Shown here piece after piece: positions 22,681-34,017 of a stretch of DNA of 64,000 nt. Under the pieces are notes generated by a model, which was not told the origin of the DNA, did no database searches, and saw only the letters and a list, made by a program, of their open reading frames with translations. Source of the stretch: Reticulitermes speratus (Eukaryota; Arthropoda; Insecta; Blattodea; Rhinotermitidae); contig JAJKFL010000042.1 of NCBI GenBank assembly GCA_021186555.1, positions 24,179,521-24,243,520 on the forward strand. Direction: 5' to 3'. Made by a program: the position numbers and the translations under genes. Within the stretch, counting starts at the first letter, position 1. Every line of letters begins with the position of its first letter.

Positions 22681-23035
22681 CATATAGTGGAGCATTTGCA
22701 GCAAACATGTATCAACATTGCCTCCATGAACTCATTGATAAAATTTCGAGAAAGATAAATTAGTCACATGTAGGCCTATATCTTTCGCGCCAAGAGGTAC
22801 AGAAAGACAAAAATTCCAAAATCAGATTCTGGAATATTTTCTGCAGCCCTGATTGGTGTCAATAAAACATCTTAGAAAATGAACGCAGAGGGTATCAATT
22901 CAAACTCTTTTGGTCCCCTTTTGTTCACTTATCTCGAAAACAGTCAGCCTCAAGGAAAAATCTTAAATTATGCGTGATTTCAGGCTTCTGCAGCAGTGTA
23001 AATGAAATATTTGTTCTTCTGGGATGTTATATAGT
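22681..23035. other. Non-coding stretch, no gene seen
   Basis: No supportable feature. Confidence 0.5.
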
Positions 23036-23166
23036 GTAGATTAATAGTTAGTTACCGAAAATTCAGGAGAACCTAGCGGTCCCATCTTCAAGGGTCAAGG
23101 ATTCTGCTTGGCCCTTGAAGATGGGACCGATACATTGTCCAGAAACTTTGCTAACTAACTAGCAAT
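23036..23166. repeat. Palindrome with degenerate hammerhead-like arms
   Basis: TAGTTAGTTACCG...GGTCCCATCTTCAAGGGTCAAG is mirrored by CTTGGCCCTTGAAGATGGGACC...GCTAACTAACTA. Each arm has TUGAAGA in place of CUGAAGA, followed by the beginning of a GGGACC stem. The GAAA box survives in the right arm only (CAGAAAC). It is related in sequence to 48095-48150. Confidence 0.6.
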
Positions 23167-23204
23167 CTAAGCTGCGCAATATCCCAGAACAACTATAACC
23201 TTAA

Positions 23205-23436
23205 TTTTTTTGTCTCAGGGCTCGTCAGCATTAGTGGGCCTAGGCCCTCTCTACGAGATTCCTTTATCACACTCAGACTTACCACACTCGCTAGGAATCC
23301 CACGGACGAGTGATTGGCTCGACGCAGAGACCTCTACCTAATAACACACAACACTTACAAGAGACAGATATCCATGACCCCGGAGGGATTCGAACCCGCA
23401 ATCCCAGCAAGCAAGCGGCTGTAGACCCATGCCACA
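23205..23436 (-). mobile_element. tRNA-derived SINE, family A
   Basis: The minus strand carries a tRNA-like head with B box GGTTCGAATCC, then GTGTTGTGTGTTATTAGGTAG, AGGTCTCTGCGTCGAGCC and, at the 3' end, a GGGCCTAGGCCCACTAAT block equivalent to the GGCCCAGGCCCATA tail of the copy at 1111-1382. The target duplication is unclear. Confidence 0.8.
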
Positions 23437-24172
23437 ATCTTAAATTAAAGTGCATAATTTGTGTTTTTCCTTTATAAATCCCTCGAAACAATTTCCACTT
23501 CGGTCAACAGGCTGATTTAGCGAGATGCACTACGATGCACGCAGGAACGTGTGCAGGTCTTCTGTGAACTGTACAATATTGCCCTATATCAACCGATATT
23601 GGGATGGCTGAAGTAATTTTGGTAAAACACATCACCATACACAATTGCGTGGAAATCTGCTCAGCGGTTTTCGATTTTTTGCGTGCTTCCACACATGGTG
23701 GAGTCAGGAGGCATATTTTTGAAAATTTCTCAAAAACTACACCTATGCCCCTGCACATAACATTTATTATGCAATTACTATTGGGACTTCACACTTCGCA
23801 GCTTTCTAAAACCTTTTACCATGTACCAGCGGTCTACATCCCTCCAATAAGGTTCATGTAATGATGGACTACCCACGTTAGAAGCCTAGTCTACATACTC
23901 ATAAAAATGGGAGTGCCTCTGAATCCTGTCAATAATGAAAAAAGAGACAAACTGTTGCGGAATGTGTTAATGACAAATGAAATTGCCGGAGACAGAAGAT
24001 TTTGGTGGATACAATACTGCAAGGCGGAAGAAGCGAAGGTATGAAATGCAACATGTTCTTAATTTTTGTGTCCATTTCGTAGGATTGTGACATGTCATGT
24101 GATTCTGCTGGGTATTTTATGCTATATATCATAACCACGACTAACCATAAATACACCTAATACTCTCACCAA
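23437..24172. other. Non-coding stretch, no gene seen
   Basis: 85-codon frames exist on both strands around 23504-23861. They lack motifs or splice context, so none is called. Confidence 0.45.
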
Positions 24173-24241
24173 CTGAAGCCTTTTATCACAAGTATCATAT
24201 ACTATCATAAAAGTAATATATTTGTGATAAAGGACTTCGCT
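24173..24241. repeat. Short imperfect hairpin
   Basis: GAAGCCTTTTATCACAA and TTGTGATAAAGGACTTC are reverse complements with one indel, separated by about 35 AT-rich bases. Confidence 0.7.
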
Positions 24242-24414
24242 ATATTTACTGTCGAAGTTCTACGTAATGTTAAACTACAAGAAAAATAATAAAGAATTTT
24301 ATTGACACATAAGCAAGTCTTATATATTAAATATTTTATCAGTACAAGCAGACGTGTTTAATGACTCGTGACAAAGCAAATGCCTGGAATCATTTAGACA
24401 CGCAGAATAATTTT

Positions 24415-24790
24415 TAACAGAGTTCGCAAAACTGCGAAAACCGAGTATAAGCTTCGTCATGTCTGTCTGTCCGTCCGCCTGTCCCCAGTACGCATGGAAC
24501 AACTCGGCTCCCACTGGTCGGATTTTTATGAAATTTGGTATTTGTGTATGTTTCGAAAATCTGTCGATTAAATTCAAGTTTCATTAAAATCTGACAAGAA
24601 TAACGCCTACTTTAGGTAAAGATGTAGGTACATTTATGATAATATCTCGCTGAATTCTTCTTAGAATGAGAATGTTTCTGACAAAATTGTAGAGAAAATT
24701 AAAACACATTTTATGTTCAAAAACTTTTTTCCGAAAATCGTGCCATTTATGAGATAATGTAGAAAAATTCTGTAGAACCGGGAAGACCAC
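24415..24790 (+). repeat. Interspersed repeat R1, longest copy
   Basis: Best preserved member of R1 in the window. It has GTTCGCAAAACTGCGAAAAC, TAAGCTTCGTCATGTCTGTC, TGTCCGTCCGCCTG, CAACTCGGCTCCCACTGGTC, then GGATTTTTATGAAATTTGGTATTTGTG. About 230 further bases can be followed partly in the minus-strand copies. No coding potential is evident. Confidence 0.75.
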
Positions 24791-26689
24791 AGATTAAAAT
24801 ATAATACGGCGCATGCGCGTTACATGCCGGATAACTGAGGCTACAAAAGCACACTCAGAATACGTAATACTTGCTTTTCCACGGCAACAATGGTTAAGCG
24901 AAAACTTCTCATTGTTGTTACGCGTGCATTGCCTGTCTTGTTCTATTTACTTTGAATGTTTATCTATTCCCTATTCTCATTCGTAACGTTCTAGCAATTT
25001 CTGTATCAATAATCAGATGCTGCTGCTGAAGAAAGCCCCTTACTCGTGTTTGGCTGAGCCTCCCTGCTGCCCCGTGTAGCCTATTTCTTCGATTGAGGCA
25101 CTTGACTGTGCATCCCCTGAGAGGAGAATACCTCTTCTGTTGCATGTAAAGCCTCGAATGCACAGCCTCTTTTACAGCTTAGACACTGGAAAATCGACGT
25201 CCTCTCAAAGACGTTTACCCAGACCAAAGTAATGAAGTTCGAACGGTGTGAGTTGGGGCTTCAACCGCATGTGGAAATATCTAAGTGCTACTATGTAATA
25301 TAATTTTTCTTTTATAAATTTCAGTTCAGAATTTATAACAATTATTAATTTTCTATACGCCTCCATATGTACAAGACGATAGTTTAATTCATTTCAATAA
25401 ATTATATTATAAATTATTAAAGGCTATAAATTTAAAAGGCACGTTTTGCTATACTTTCTATTCAGGAATGTTTCTTTGCTTAAAGAAGTAATATGTGAAA
25501 GTATATTATTAAACGTCTGCAATACCGTTATTCATGGTAATTACACGTTTAAAATGGCAATTTAGAGAGAAAAATGTTCTACATATTTTAAAACGTTTCG
25601 CATTTACTGATGGCCACATTCGCCTAAATACGTTCCAGTGGTTCAGGCCTTTAACGAATTGTAGTAATTATATATGCTTCTCACTCAAACAAACACTCCC
25701 TATCCCCTGAGTACGTATATACACAGCGTAAGTCTCTGGTTTGGTTTGGATGTAGAGGAGATGATCTACGAAGAACTTAAAGACTCTCCTTCTGTCGAAA
25801 TTCCTCCTCTTACACACAGACAGCCAGAAGAGTAAGAATTATTTTTGGCGCAGCTCAGTATGGAACGGCATGCAAACTTTCCTCTGTAAGAGACTTTCTG
25901 ACTTAAAATTACCATACACAATCACAAACTTCGACGTCGTCACCAAGTACGTAATCCTTCATGAACAGAAAACTGTTTCATTTAAGTCAGCATGTTTGTA
26001 ATTTATTACCATGAAAAATTTCATATACTTAGCTATAACATTTATGGTAAAGGAGCTAATAACGAGAGAGTTTCCTAGAATGAGGCACCTCAGTTTTGGC
26101 CAAAGTAAGTGATCAAGTGTAGTTGTAACAATGCGAACTGCTTAATTCGGACCTTTTAAGTTTATCAGTGAGCAAAAGGAACCTAAGTATTTAGGAGAGA
26201 GTGCATTTAACAAATTTTAAGAATACTGTTTTTTAATTCGGACTTTTCTTGGCAGGGTTACGTATGTCTTATTTCTTGTATCTGAAGATAAGTCAAGATA
26301 TTTTACTTACTTTCACATATTCGCGGCTCATAAAATGAGGTGTACTTACTACTTGTGTGCCTCGTGTACAACAAAAATATAAAACTCTAGGTTATAATGA
26401 AAAAAAGCTATCTCACATTAGGGCATCATATGCGTTTAAAATACAAGTGACACGTTGGCGTATTTATTGTACCGAGAAGATCATGCTCCAGAACGTATTC
26501 ATAACATTTTAAGCGTAAAGTAAAATGTTTTCTTGAATACTTTTCTGTAATGAAAATGTTGAATGATTTACATTCTACATAACGTCAAAGAAAAGTACAT
26601 CATTCGGCTCCATTCTCCTGTATTATTCTCAGCACCAGAAAAGAAAAAGGCATATTGCGATCTATATTTATTTCCAGGTTATCTGGAGT
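24791..26689. other. Non-coding stretch, no gene called
   Basis: A GC-richer patch at 24960-25200 has a 67-codon minus frame without motifs. A short + frame at 26011-26104 (MKNFIYLAITFMVKE...) ends at a good donor (AAA|GTAAGT) and could be a first exon, but it is too short to call. Confidence 0.35.
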
Positions 26690-26796
26690 TTGGATAACCA
26701 AGCATAGTGAATGCCTAGGGGCTGGAAGACTGAGTTTCGATCCTCGGCGGAGGAGTGGATTCTTCTCTTCGTCACCAAACTATTATATTTCAACTC

Positions 26797-26893
26797 CGTG
26801 CATTGTCGATAAATAATTCGCAACACTCATACCAACAAAGTGCACAATATTATGCATTTTGTTGGTCTGAGGGTTGTGAATTAGCAATAGCTC
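26797..26893. repeat. Palindromic element, family P, copy 2
   Basis: Starts CCGTGCATTGTCGATAA like the copy at 22484. The arms ATTCGCAACACTCATACCAACAAAGTGCA and TGCATTTTGTTGGTCTGAGGGTTGTGAAT are reverse complements with a short AT loop. The inner palindrome of copy 1 is missing. Confidence 0.7.
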
Positions 26894-27011
26894 TGTGACC
26901 CGTCCCAAATTTTATCCAATGGTTTTATCTATTTTCACCATCACCTTAAAATCACTATTTACAATATAAATATCCAAAGAAAATGTATAGGTATGAATTA
27001 GCAGTATTATA

Positions 27012-27093
27012 ACCAACAAATGCAGTTTTTGTATGTCTGTTACACTTTTACCCTACATATGTTTCGGCTGTGGTCCAGCCATAATCAGGGTAC
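27012..27093 (-). ncRNA. Solo hammerhead-like motif
   Basis: The motif itself is 27049-27093 on the minus strand: UACC, core CUGAUUA (one mismatch), stem II GGCU-GGACCAC-AGCC, GAAA, stem III CA-UA-UG, GUA cleavage triplet and GGGUA closing stem I with one extra G. The flank at 27012-27026 (ACCAACAAATGCAG) resembles the flank of the canonical motif at 43130-43171 and an arm of family P. Confidence 0.55.
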
Positions 27094-28815
27094 ACTAGTA
27101 GTTTCACTTCACTGGCACTGGTTTATTTGGTAATTTGCAAATTGAATCAAAATGCAAGGTGAAAATAAGGTGGAAATGTAGATATGTTTACAGTTTATCG
27201 TCGTAAGCAATTCTAAACACTTAGTTCCAAATTCGTTTAATAAACCTGTAAATCCGGAGTTTTCACTGAAATGTATTACAAATATACGATCCTAAAAACA
27301 AATTACTCATTTCTTTAAAGCTCTCATACCACAAACTAGCAAGACAGCCAGGTATAAAACGATGAAGTTCCAACTTAATAATTTTCCTTCTTATATGTGC
27401 TATTGATGGCAGAGAATTAGGCTTAAGAATAAAAATTTTTGGAGACGTCTAATGGCATGATATTTTTACCAAGCCCCATAAAATTTCCTGTTTCGGAATT
27501 ACTAGCGACAACAAGCAAACGCATAGAAATTATAACCCTGTCGTCTCTTACAGGTTAAGACACAGAGGAAGGTTGCACCCTACACTAAATTGGAGAGTAC
27601 CAATTTTTCATATTGACTTCTTCGCTGCTCGACTGTGAGGTGAAAGACGGTTACCGCTGTTTCAGAGATATCTGCTGCCTTCATCTTCAACCAGAATTGG
27701 AGCCTGAGGCAGCAGGTTTCTCCGAAACCTAAGGAAAGATCTTAGTGCCCACATGGCGAAACATTGCAGAAAATTTGAGTCTTTGTGTCCATGGACTTGA
27801 AGTTTTTATTTACTATTGTTACACGCTGGAAAAATTAAAAGTTTTTTCTCACTCAGAATGTTAAGTGTGCAACCTCAGACTCAACCATGTATAGGATGTT
27901 CTCCAAAGCATGGTCAACAGCCTTCAACAGCTTTCCTGTTTACCTGTTAAAAATTACTGCATTATTTTACCCAACAAACCTTTCAGGACGTGATATTTAA
28001 ATCTTTAATAGATGCGCCTGTTATAACGTAGTGATTGTATTACAATAGAGCAATTTTCCTTCAAACTTTTTTCATTTATTGACAGACACTTCAATCACAA
28101 TTAGGCCTATAATCCTTATATTTTTATTCATTTTTGGTTTATTTAACTACGCTTTATTTGCTAATATTTTGACATAGATTTTCAAATTTGAGAATTACTA
28201 GTAAATAAAAAATTTAAAAGAATGTGAAATGAAGCGATCGTATCCTGATTCAATTTCTCGTACCAACTGTTGCCTGAGGGAAAATTGTCAGACGCAACAG
28301 AAGGTCTCCGGGTTGAAATGTGAATGTGGTAATTTTTGATCATGACGTTCTGCCCCTTCCGTGCATACAACATTTTTTCAAGGTTTATTTAAAAGTGCTT
28401 CTTTAACTGAGGGCACAATTTATATACAACGTCGAACTGGAGTGTGATTGCCTGAAATTAATTTGAAAATGTTTTCGATGAATTGATGTAGGTTATTTAA
28501 CGATGCTGTGGAATCTGCAGCTTTTAGCGTCGAGAAATTATGCGGAATGAAGTGATTAAGACAAACTTTGAGGTAAAATTGATCTAATCCAACTTCTTAT
28601 GAATGCGAAGCAAGGATAATAAACACTTGAACACCATGTTCGATAGAAGGCAATTGGAGTAAAGTCGAAGTCACATCTTGTTTCCAGAACTTTATCTCAT
28701 GAGCCTGCATTGCGTTTCGGTAATTATAGTCGATGTGTGTGTACGTATCCACTTGTCAGGTGTACACAAATATGGGTCTGCAATGTGTTACATTCCCTGC
28801 CTCTTGTAATAAGAG
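27094..28815. other. Non-coding stretch, no gene seen
   Basis: No frame or repeat worth calling. I looked specifically for a reverse transcriptase or GIY-YIG remnant next to the hammerhead motif and saw none. Confidence 0.45.
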
Positions 28816-28908
28816 TTGGTAAATTTGAGCGACCTACCACCTGCTACAAAAAATGTAAGGAAATAAGAGCAGCAATACAGACATATATTGCCGCATTGGT
28901 TGACCAAG
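28816..28908 (+). CDS. Weak candidate internal exon
   Basis: 93 bases, symmetric phase 1-1. They read VGKFERPTTCYKKCKEIRAA and on to QTYIAALVDQ, and end at a consensus donor CAAG|GTATGT. The upstream pyrimidine patch TTCCCTGCCTCTTGT is followed by an AAG and then the GAG used here, so the acceptor choice is uncertain. The exon could in phase follow exon 1 at 4470-4521, but over a 24-kb intron; I have no evidence that it does. Unrecognised, possibly chance. Confidence 0.15.
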
Positions 28909-28941
28909 GTATGTAATATTTTACTCGCCATTTAGCAACAA

Positions 28942-29439
28942 TGACAACCCACAATAGGACTTGTATTCTTGTCTTCTTTTATTTTGTATTACGTTCTGTC
29001 CTTTCCTTGATCCTTTGCTATATTCTGAGACCGCCCCATTCAAACTCAGTGGCATTATTCCACATGGATTATTTTCATATCTCTCAACATTGTTCCCTCC
29101 TCTTCTACACCCCTCAACATCCCGTTTCTCGCCACAAATTTCAAGATTTGTCTTGCTGACGACGCTAAATATTTCTCTTTAAAGACAAGATAGATCACTT
29201 CAACCGTGGGACAAGCGCTACTGAATTCAATCTTCTGTTTTGGAATAAATAACTTCAGCAGGATTGCCAGTTTGATAAAACAGCATAATTAGATACGTTG
29301 GAAACACTTACTAACCGGAAGAGCTTAGGCGGTACATAAACTGGCCCAGAAACTTGACGAAGTAGGTTCGATCACCGACACGGCCATCAGACCAATGCTA
29401 GGAACCCTCGGCGTCCGTGAATGGGTAGTAGAAAATTTC
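28942..29439. other. Non-coding stretch
   Basis: Pyrimidine-rich around 28960-29140, giving overlapping leucine/serine/phenylalanine frames without motifs. The patch CGATCACCGACACGGCC at 29370 may be a decayed SINE head, but it cannot be assigned. Confidence 0.3.
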
Positions 29440-29540
29440 GCATGGAGGCAAAATGCCTGGACCGTGAAGTCTGCCACTCTCCTCCATCTACAGTCAAGAT
29501 TAAGAACGCGGGGAGCTATATTTATACTCCGATTGTGACG
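29440..29540 (+). repeat. Interspersed repeat R3, fragment
   Basis: The pseudo-coding + strand block reads KCLDREVCHSPPSTVK then KNAGSYIYTP. It aligns with the minus-strand blocks at 29885-30015 and 46675-46800, and with 1383-1450. Confidence 0.55.
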
Positions 29541-29884
29541 TCATTATATAGTGCTAAATTAAGCATGGTGGAGATATTACTTTATACGAGTACTTTCCAC
29601 AATGCTGTCAACAGAAGGCATTGTTAAATTCAGAAGCTTAATTATTTCTACGCCTGTACAAGATTTTTAGTAGGTCGGTGAGGCCTTAGAACCTGTCATT
29701 TTGAGATTTTTCGTCATTTTATTAATTAATTCACGTTAATGCCATAATAGCAACTGTAAATAGCAAACGGCTATACGTGTATTCCCCCAAATCAGAATTA
29801 GAATGGCTTTTAGTGATATGATAATTATACCAAGTTTCGTTAAAATTCGTCAATAGGTAGAGGTAATGCCTTAAAACTTTAAAG

Positions 29885-30015
29885 CATATAGGAGAGGAGA
29901 GTTTCAGCTCATTCTTAACCTTGGCTCTAGATGGAGTTGAGTGATGAGTTTCAGGCACCAGCCTCCTTACCCCCGGAGAAAGAGCACCGGGTACCAATTT
30001 AATAGAAAGCTGGAT
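29885..30015 (-). repeat. Interspersed repeat R3, fragment
   Basis: The minus strand reads LVPGALSPGVRRLVPETHHS followed by TPSRAKVKN, the same conserved pseudo-protein as the other R3 fragments. It lies inside a 101-codon minus frame (29731-30036) that I attribute to the repeat and not to a gene. Confidence 0.55.
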
Positions 30016-30036
30016 GGACCCCAGAGACCGTATCAA

Positions 30037-31405
30037 TATTTTGAAGAAGCGAGAAAACCCTCGTTCTTGCTGGAAATCAAAGGACGTGTCGTTGGTCGTC
30101 GAGCCGCAGCATAGTCACTAACCGCCAACGCTAAACCAGATCCTATTCTTCAACAGGTTCAAAGTGAAAGGGGAATGGCATTGCATGCGGAACCACAAGA
30201 ACATTCGAATGACTGCCTGTCATTGCGTATAACACAATAAATTAGGCTACAATGATTCTGACATTCTCATTCCGACCGACCGAAGACTGTCACTGTAACA
30301 GCATATTTGCAATCTAAAGATGCCGTCGTAATGCTACTGTATGAACTACTTGGTGTATTGGTATACTACTGTATTGGTGTTTATATTTACTGAAGCCGAT
30401 GTATCAGTATTACGTCATATTTTAAAAATAGGTTATTCCTTTTATCCACTGTACTTTTCCGGCATGGGGTTTATTGAAAACTGTCGCAAGAAATATAATA
30501 AACAATCTTTTACAGGCATTAAATTAAAAATGGTCCATTACTTTTATTAGACCTGTAGACATTGAAATAAATCCAATATATCTACCTATACTCACTGATG
30601 TATTACACCGAACCGTACACCAATATTCCAATTTGTATACGAATGACGATTTCTCTGCGCACACCATCTGCTTGTAACCAACACGATTTCGGAGTTCCAT
30701 CCATTTTACAAAATTAATTGATTTGTAGCTTCTGATCAGAGTGCATTTTGCTGCAATGTTGCAGCTGACACAGCAATTTGTTTTGGCTCTCGTGCAACCA
30801 GTGCAGGCAGGTGAGGACACGCTGGTTCTTTGTACCCCAGCATAGTACTGTAACATTGTGGTTTTCAACTCATTGATTTCTAATTATTTGGATTACGTTT
30901 CATTCGTAACATAGCGATTGTGTGTGACGCTCTCACTTTTCCCAGGTATAATTAATACACATGGCATTTTCTCTGTCCCCTTCTTCAGGTTATAAAATTG
31001 TAGGCTATTATAGGTAATGAAGTTAGCAGACACATTTTGGGGTAGACAACCAATAACGAATTTAAACCGAAACCTTCAGTGTTTTACAAAATGAGTTCTA
31101 GGCGTAAAGGTGCACAAGATATTCCATTTGTGTGTTCCTTGTTTGCGAAAGTGGTTCCTACGTATTGAGAGATTCGATCCCGTGATTCAAGTGATTGTGA
31201 TATCCAAGACATTTCGCGACTTGTCTTACAAATTTGTAGCTAAAAGCTCATAATTTTGTGACCACGCCGGGCGCGAGTGATAACATTGCCTTTTGCAGAT
31301 AGAAGTCCAAGTCTCCATTCTGGTAAGGTTTCTGTTGAAAACCAGTCTCAAGTCCGGTGCTACTCGAATGAATGAATAAATAAATGAATAAATAAACAAA
31401 TAGAC
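30037..31405. other. Non-coding stretch, no gene seen
   Basis: A 114-codon minus frame at 30524-30868 is cysteine-containing but unrecognised and without splice context. AATA/AATGA repeats lie at 31366-31415. Confidence 0.4.
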
Positions 31406-31415
31406 AAACAAATAA

Positions 31416-31706
31416 CTAGCCAATCCCCGTGGCCGCGCGTCAGTCTTTGTCGGCTTTGTGGCCGGGATTGCAGGTTCTAATCCTGCCGGAGGCGTGGATG
31501 TCTCTTGTGAGTGTTGTTTGTTGTCAGGTAGAGGTCTCTGCGACGGGCCGATCCCTCGTCCAGAGGAGTCTTACCGAGTGTGCGTGCGTATGTGTGTGTC
31601 TGTGTGTGCGCGCACGCTTGTGTGTGTCCTTGAGTGTAATCAGATGCAACAATTACCCTCTACATTTAAAATGAGTGGTAGAGAGAGGTCAGACTAAGAA
31701 AGAAAG
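31416..31706 (+). mobile_element. tRNA-derived SINE, family A
   Basis: The head CCCCGTGGCCGCGCGTCAGTC has a mutated B box (GGTTCTAATCC). The body TGTCTCTTGTGAGTGTTGTT, AGGTAGAGGTCTCTGCGACG and CCTCGTCCAGAGGAGTC matches 1111-1382. A GT/CG-rich expansion (31582-31626) interrupts the 3' half and the shared tail is missing. AACAAATAA at 31407-31415 and 31707-31715 may be the target duplication, though it is low-complexity. Confidence 0.8.
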
Positions 31707-31804
31707 AACAAATAAATAAATGAGCCTAATCAATCCCATTAGGGCAACGACCTCCTGATGGAACTAGGGAGAGCTTGAGTGTTTTATCACTAGGTGAGCT
31801 ATTC

Positions 31805-32416
31805 CTAGAGATGTCGAATTGACACTTGGAACATGCAATACAATTTCACTTCGGTCTGGTAGGTTGGTACTTGCATCACTAAATACGAGTACACTAATGT
31901 AGCCACTTTCTGCTTGTGTCTGCGCAGTTTGTGACATTGCTTTACGGATGTTCTTATTTCTACTCCATTCGCTCCGGTTTTTGCTGTTCGTGACCACTGT
32001 CCCCCTGCCACCCCTTGAACGTCTCTGCCCAATCGGGTCTTCGGTCGCCCAGTTCTCCTTTTGCCTATTCTTACATCCCACATTGATGCAGCGTGTGCCC
32101 ATCCGCGCTGGTCCGTTCTTGCCACATGGACTCCCCACGTCCACATGAGACTGTGAGCCACTGTCACCATGTCCTTCACGTTGGTTCTCTGCCTTACTTC
32201 AGCACTTGTCACTCTGTCGCTCCATACAACACGTAGTATTCTCCGTTCCATCTTCCGCTGACAAGTTTGGAGGATCTTCTTTTTCTTCTCTGTGAGTGGC
32301 CATGTTTCGGCGCCGTAAAATAGGATCAGGAATGTGCAGGATCTCAGGTTGAGTCTAGTTTTTGGCACTTTTTCGTCCAACATAAATCCTAGACTCTTGA
32401 ACTTGTTCCAATCCAT
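31805..32416 (-). pseudogene. RTE-like reverse transcriptase, C-terminal part
   Basis: The 203-codon frame has YGAETWPLTEKKKK, RKMERRILRVVWSDRVTS and GKRRTGRPKTR, in the order expected for the thumb and C-terminal end of RTE-type LINEs. The last ~50 residues read into the 3' untranslated region. An overlapping 126-codon minus frame and a + frame at 31948-32148 are shadows. Confidence 0.85.
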
Positions 32417-32705
32417 TCCAATTCGCTTTTTGATATCCTTTCCCGAATTGTCCCGGAATTATATCAGTTACTCTAGGTATGTGTATTCTGGGACATAATC
32501 AAGAGCTTCTTTTTGTGTTTGATTTCTATTTCAGCGCTATTGTCGTTACTTTGGTCTTCTTTTTATTGATCTGTTGTCCAGCATCTGTGCTCAGTTTTGT
32601 TCGTTCTTTCACCATTGTAATTGGCAAAAAGAAATATATCATTCGCGAATCTTACGTTGGTCAGTTTTCAGCCTTTGATATTAAGGTCGTGTTTGTTGCT
32701 CCAGT

Positions 32706-33194
32706 TCAGCCTTCTGAATCTATGTTCCAGTAAACAAGCGAAGAGTTCTGTTGAAATTTGATCACTTCATTTGACTCCTCTTTCCAGTCAAATTTCTTCC
32801 CTTCAGGGTAGATTTTTATTTTTGGGTAGATGAGATTGTAAATAATCCTTATTATTCTAATGTATTTGTCTACAACGCCTTGGTTCCGTAGTGCTTGTAA
32901 AACAGTCTTCTGCTCCACTGAGTCAAAAACCTCCTTGCAGTCAATGAAAGACACGTAAGTCTTAAAATTCAACTCTCCTGCTTTTTTCATCACTTGGTTG
33001 ACGTCTGTAAGTAGTCGGCAATAATAAAGCCCGAACGGAAACTTGATTTTTCCTGTTGGTTGATTCTCATCAAGTATCTTAGTGAGTATTCTTGATGGGA
33101 GTTTTTGAGAATGGCGTGTATAGATGGGAAGCAGGGTGATGGGTCTGAAGTTGTTTAAATCATCCTTAGAACCTTGGTTTGACAGCAGGATCAT
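32706..33194 (-). pseudogene. RTE-like reverse transcriptase, fingers/palm fragment
   Basis: Recognisable blocks are DDLNNFRPITLLPIYTR, then KILTKILDENQPTGKIKF, and the palm A motif FIDCKEVFDSVEQKTVLQAL, where the first catalytic Asp survives. It ends at a frameshift. Directly downstream, in another frame (about 32700-32600), the second catalytic box reads RFANDIFLFAN, that is FADD changed to FAND, so catalysis would be lost even if the frame were intact. Confidence 0.85.
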
Positions 33195-33365
33195 GGTACT
33201 CGACTTCCAAATGAGGTGGTATTTCCTTTTCTTCCAAAATTTTGTTGATAACTTTCGTGTTTACAACATGCCGGAGGTATAACGTACCTCCCATGTGTTC
33301 ACTTTGTAAACGATAAATCTTCAAATTCGAAATACGCATTATCCAAATTAATGAAAACCACAAAC

Positions 33366-34017
33366 AGAGTAAAGGGGATTATAGAAAAAACACGTACAAA
33401 ACCTAAAACAAATATACGAGATAGAAGATAGGAGGGATAGGGATGAAAGTTCAAATAGAAACGTGGACAGAATATCAGTGAGAATCGTCGGTGATAACTG
33501 AGCATATAAAATGATCCCCTGCATTAGCAGCTGTCATACGAAGCGGCAGGCGATTTCCGTTCTCGTTTATACGGCTGATGTGCCCCGATTACGAGAAAAC
33601 TATAACGTTTACTGGGAACGTGTCTCACATTGCCTCCCAATAACTGACTAATAATACACTTTCATCCGTTCTGATTTTATTTGTTTTGAGATTTTGTGAC
33701 ACAATAACACTTTTCATGCCGATGCGGTCTTCACCATTTGTTCAATCAACAGAGAAAGTAACAATTTTTTAAGCACTTTCATCGCCTTCTGTTCAGTTAA
33801 TGAGGAATTTATGAAACGCAAATGTAGCATCGTTACGATAGCACACCAATAGACAAGTGTTCTCTAAATGCATTTATCTGCGTTTCCATTCAAACGGTAC
33901 AACATGTGATAAGCCTCAACATATATGAAAGAGAACAGTAACAGCCCCACAATAGTAGACCACTGTTAAGTAAGCATTCATGTTCATAGCTGATAAATGA
34001 AATAATTTTAATACAGG
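33366..34017. other. Non-coding stretch, no gene seen
   Basis: No supportable feature. Confidence 0.5.

Larger units (their letters stand above)
31800..33365 (-). mobile_element. LINE family B, RTE-like, decayed 5'-truncated copy
   Basis: Minus-strand non-LTR retrotransposon remnant. Order: linker (33363 to 33166), reverse transcriptase (33194 to about 32420), C-terminal zinc-free tail (32416 to about 31980), then a 3' untranslated region. Several frameshifts and stops are present, and no endonuclease part is left. Sequence signatures differ clearly from families A and C. Confidence 0.85.

Noticed and set aside
27094..28400. Searched for a Penelope-like reverse transcriptase or GIY-YIG endonuclease beside the hammerhead motif
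   Set aside because: No catalytic motif or conserved block was seen on either strand, here or near 43.1 and 61.1 kb.
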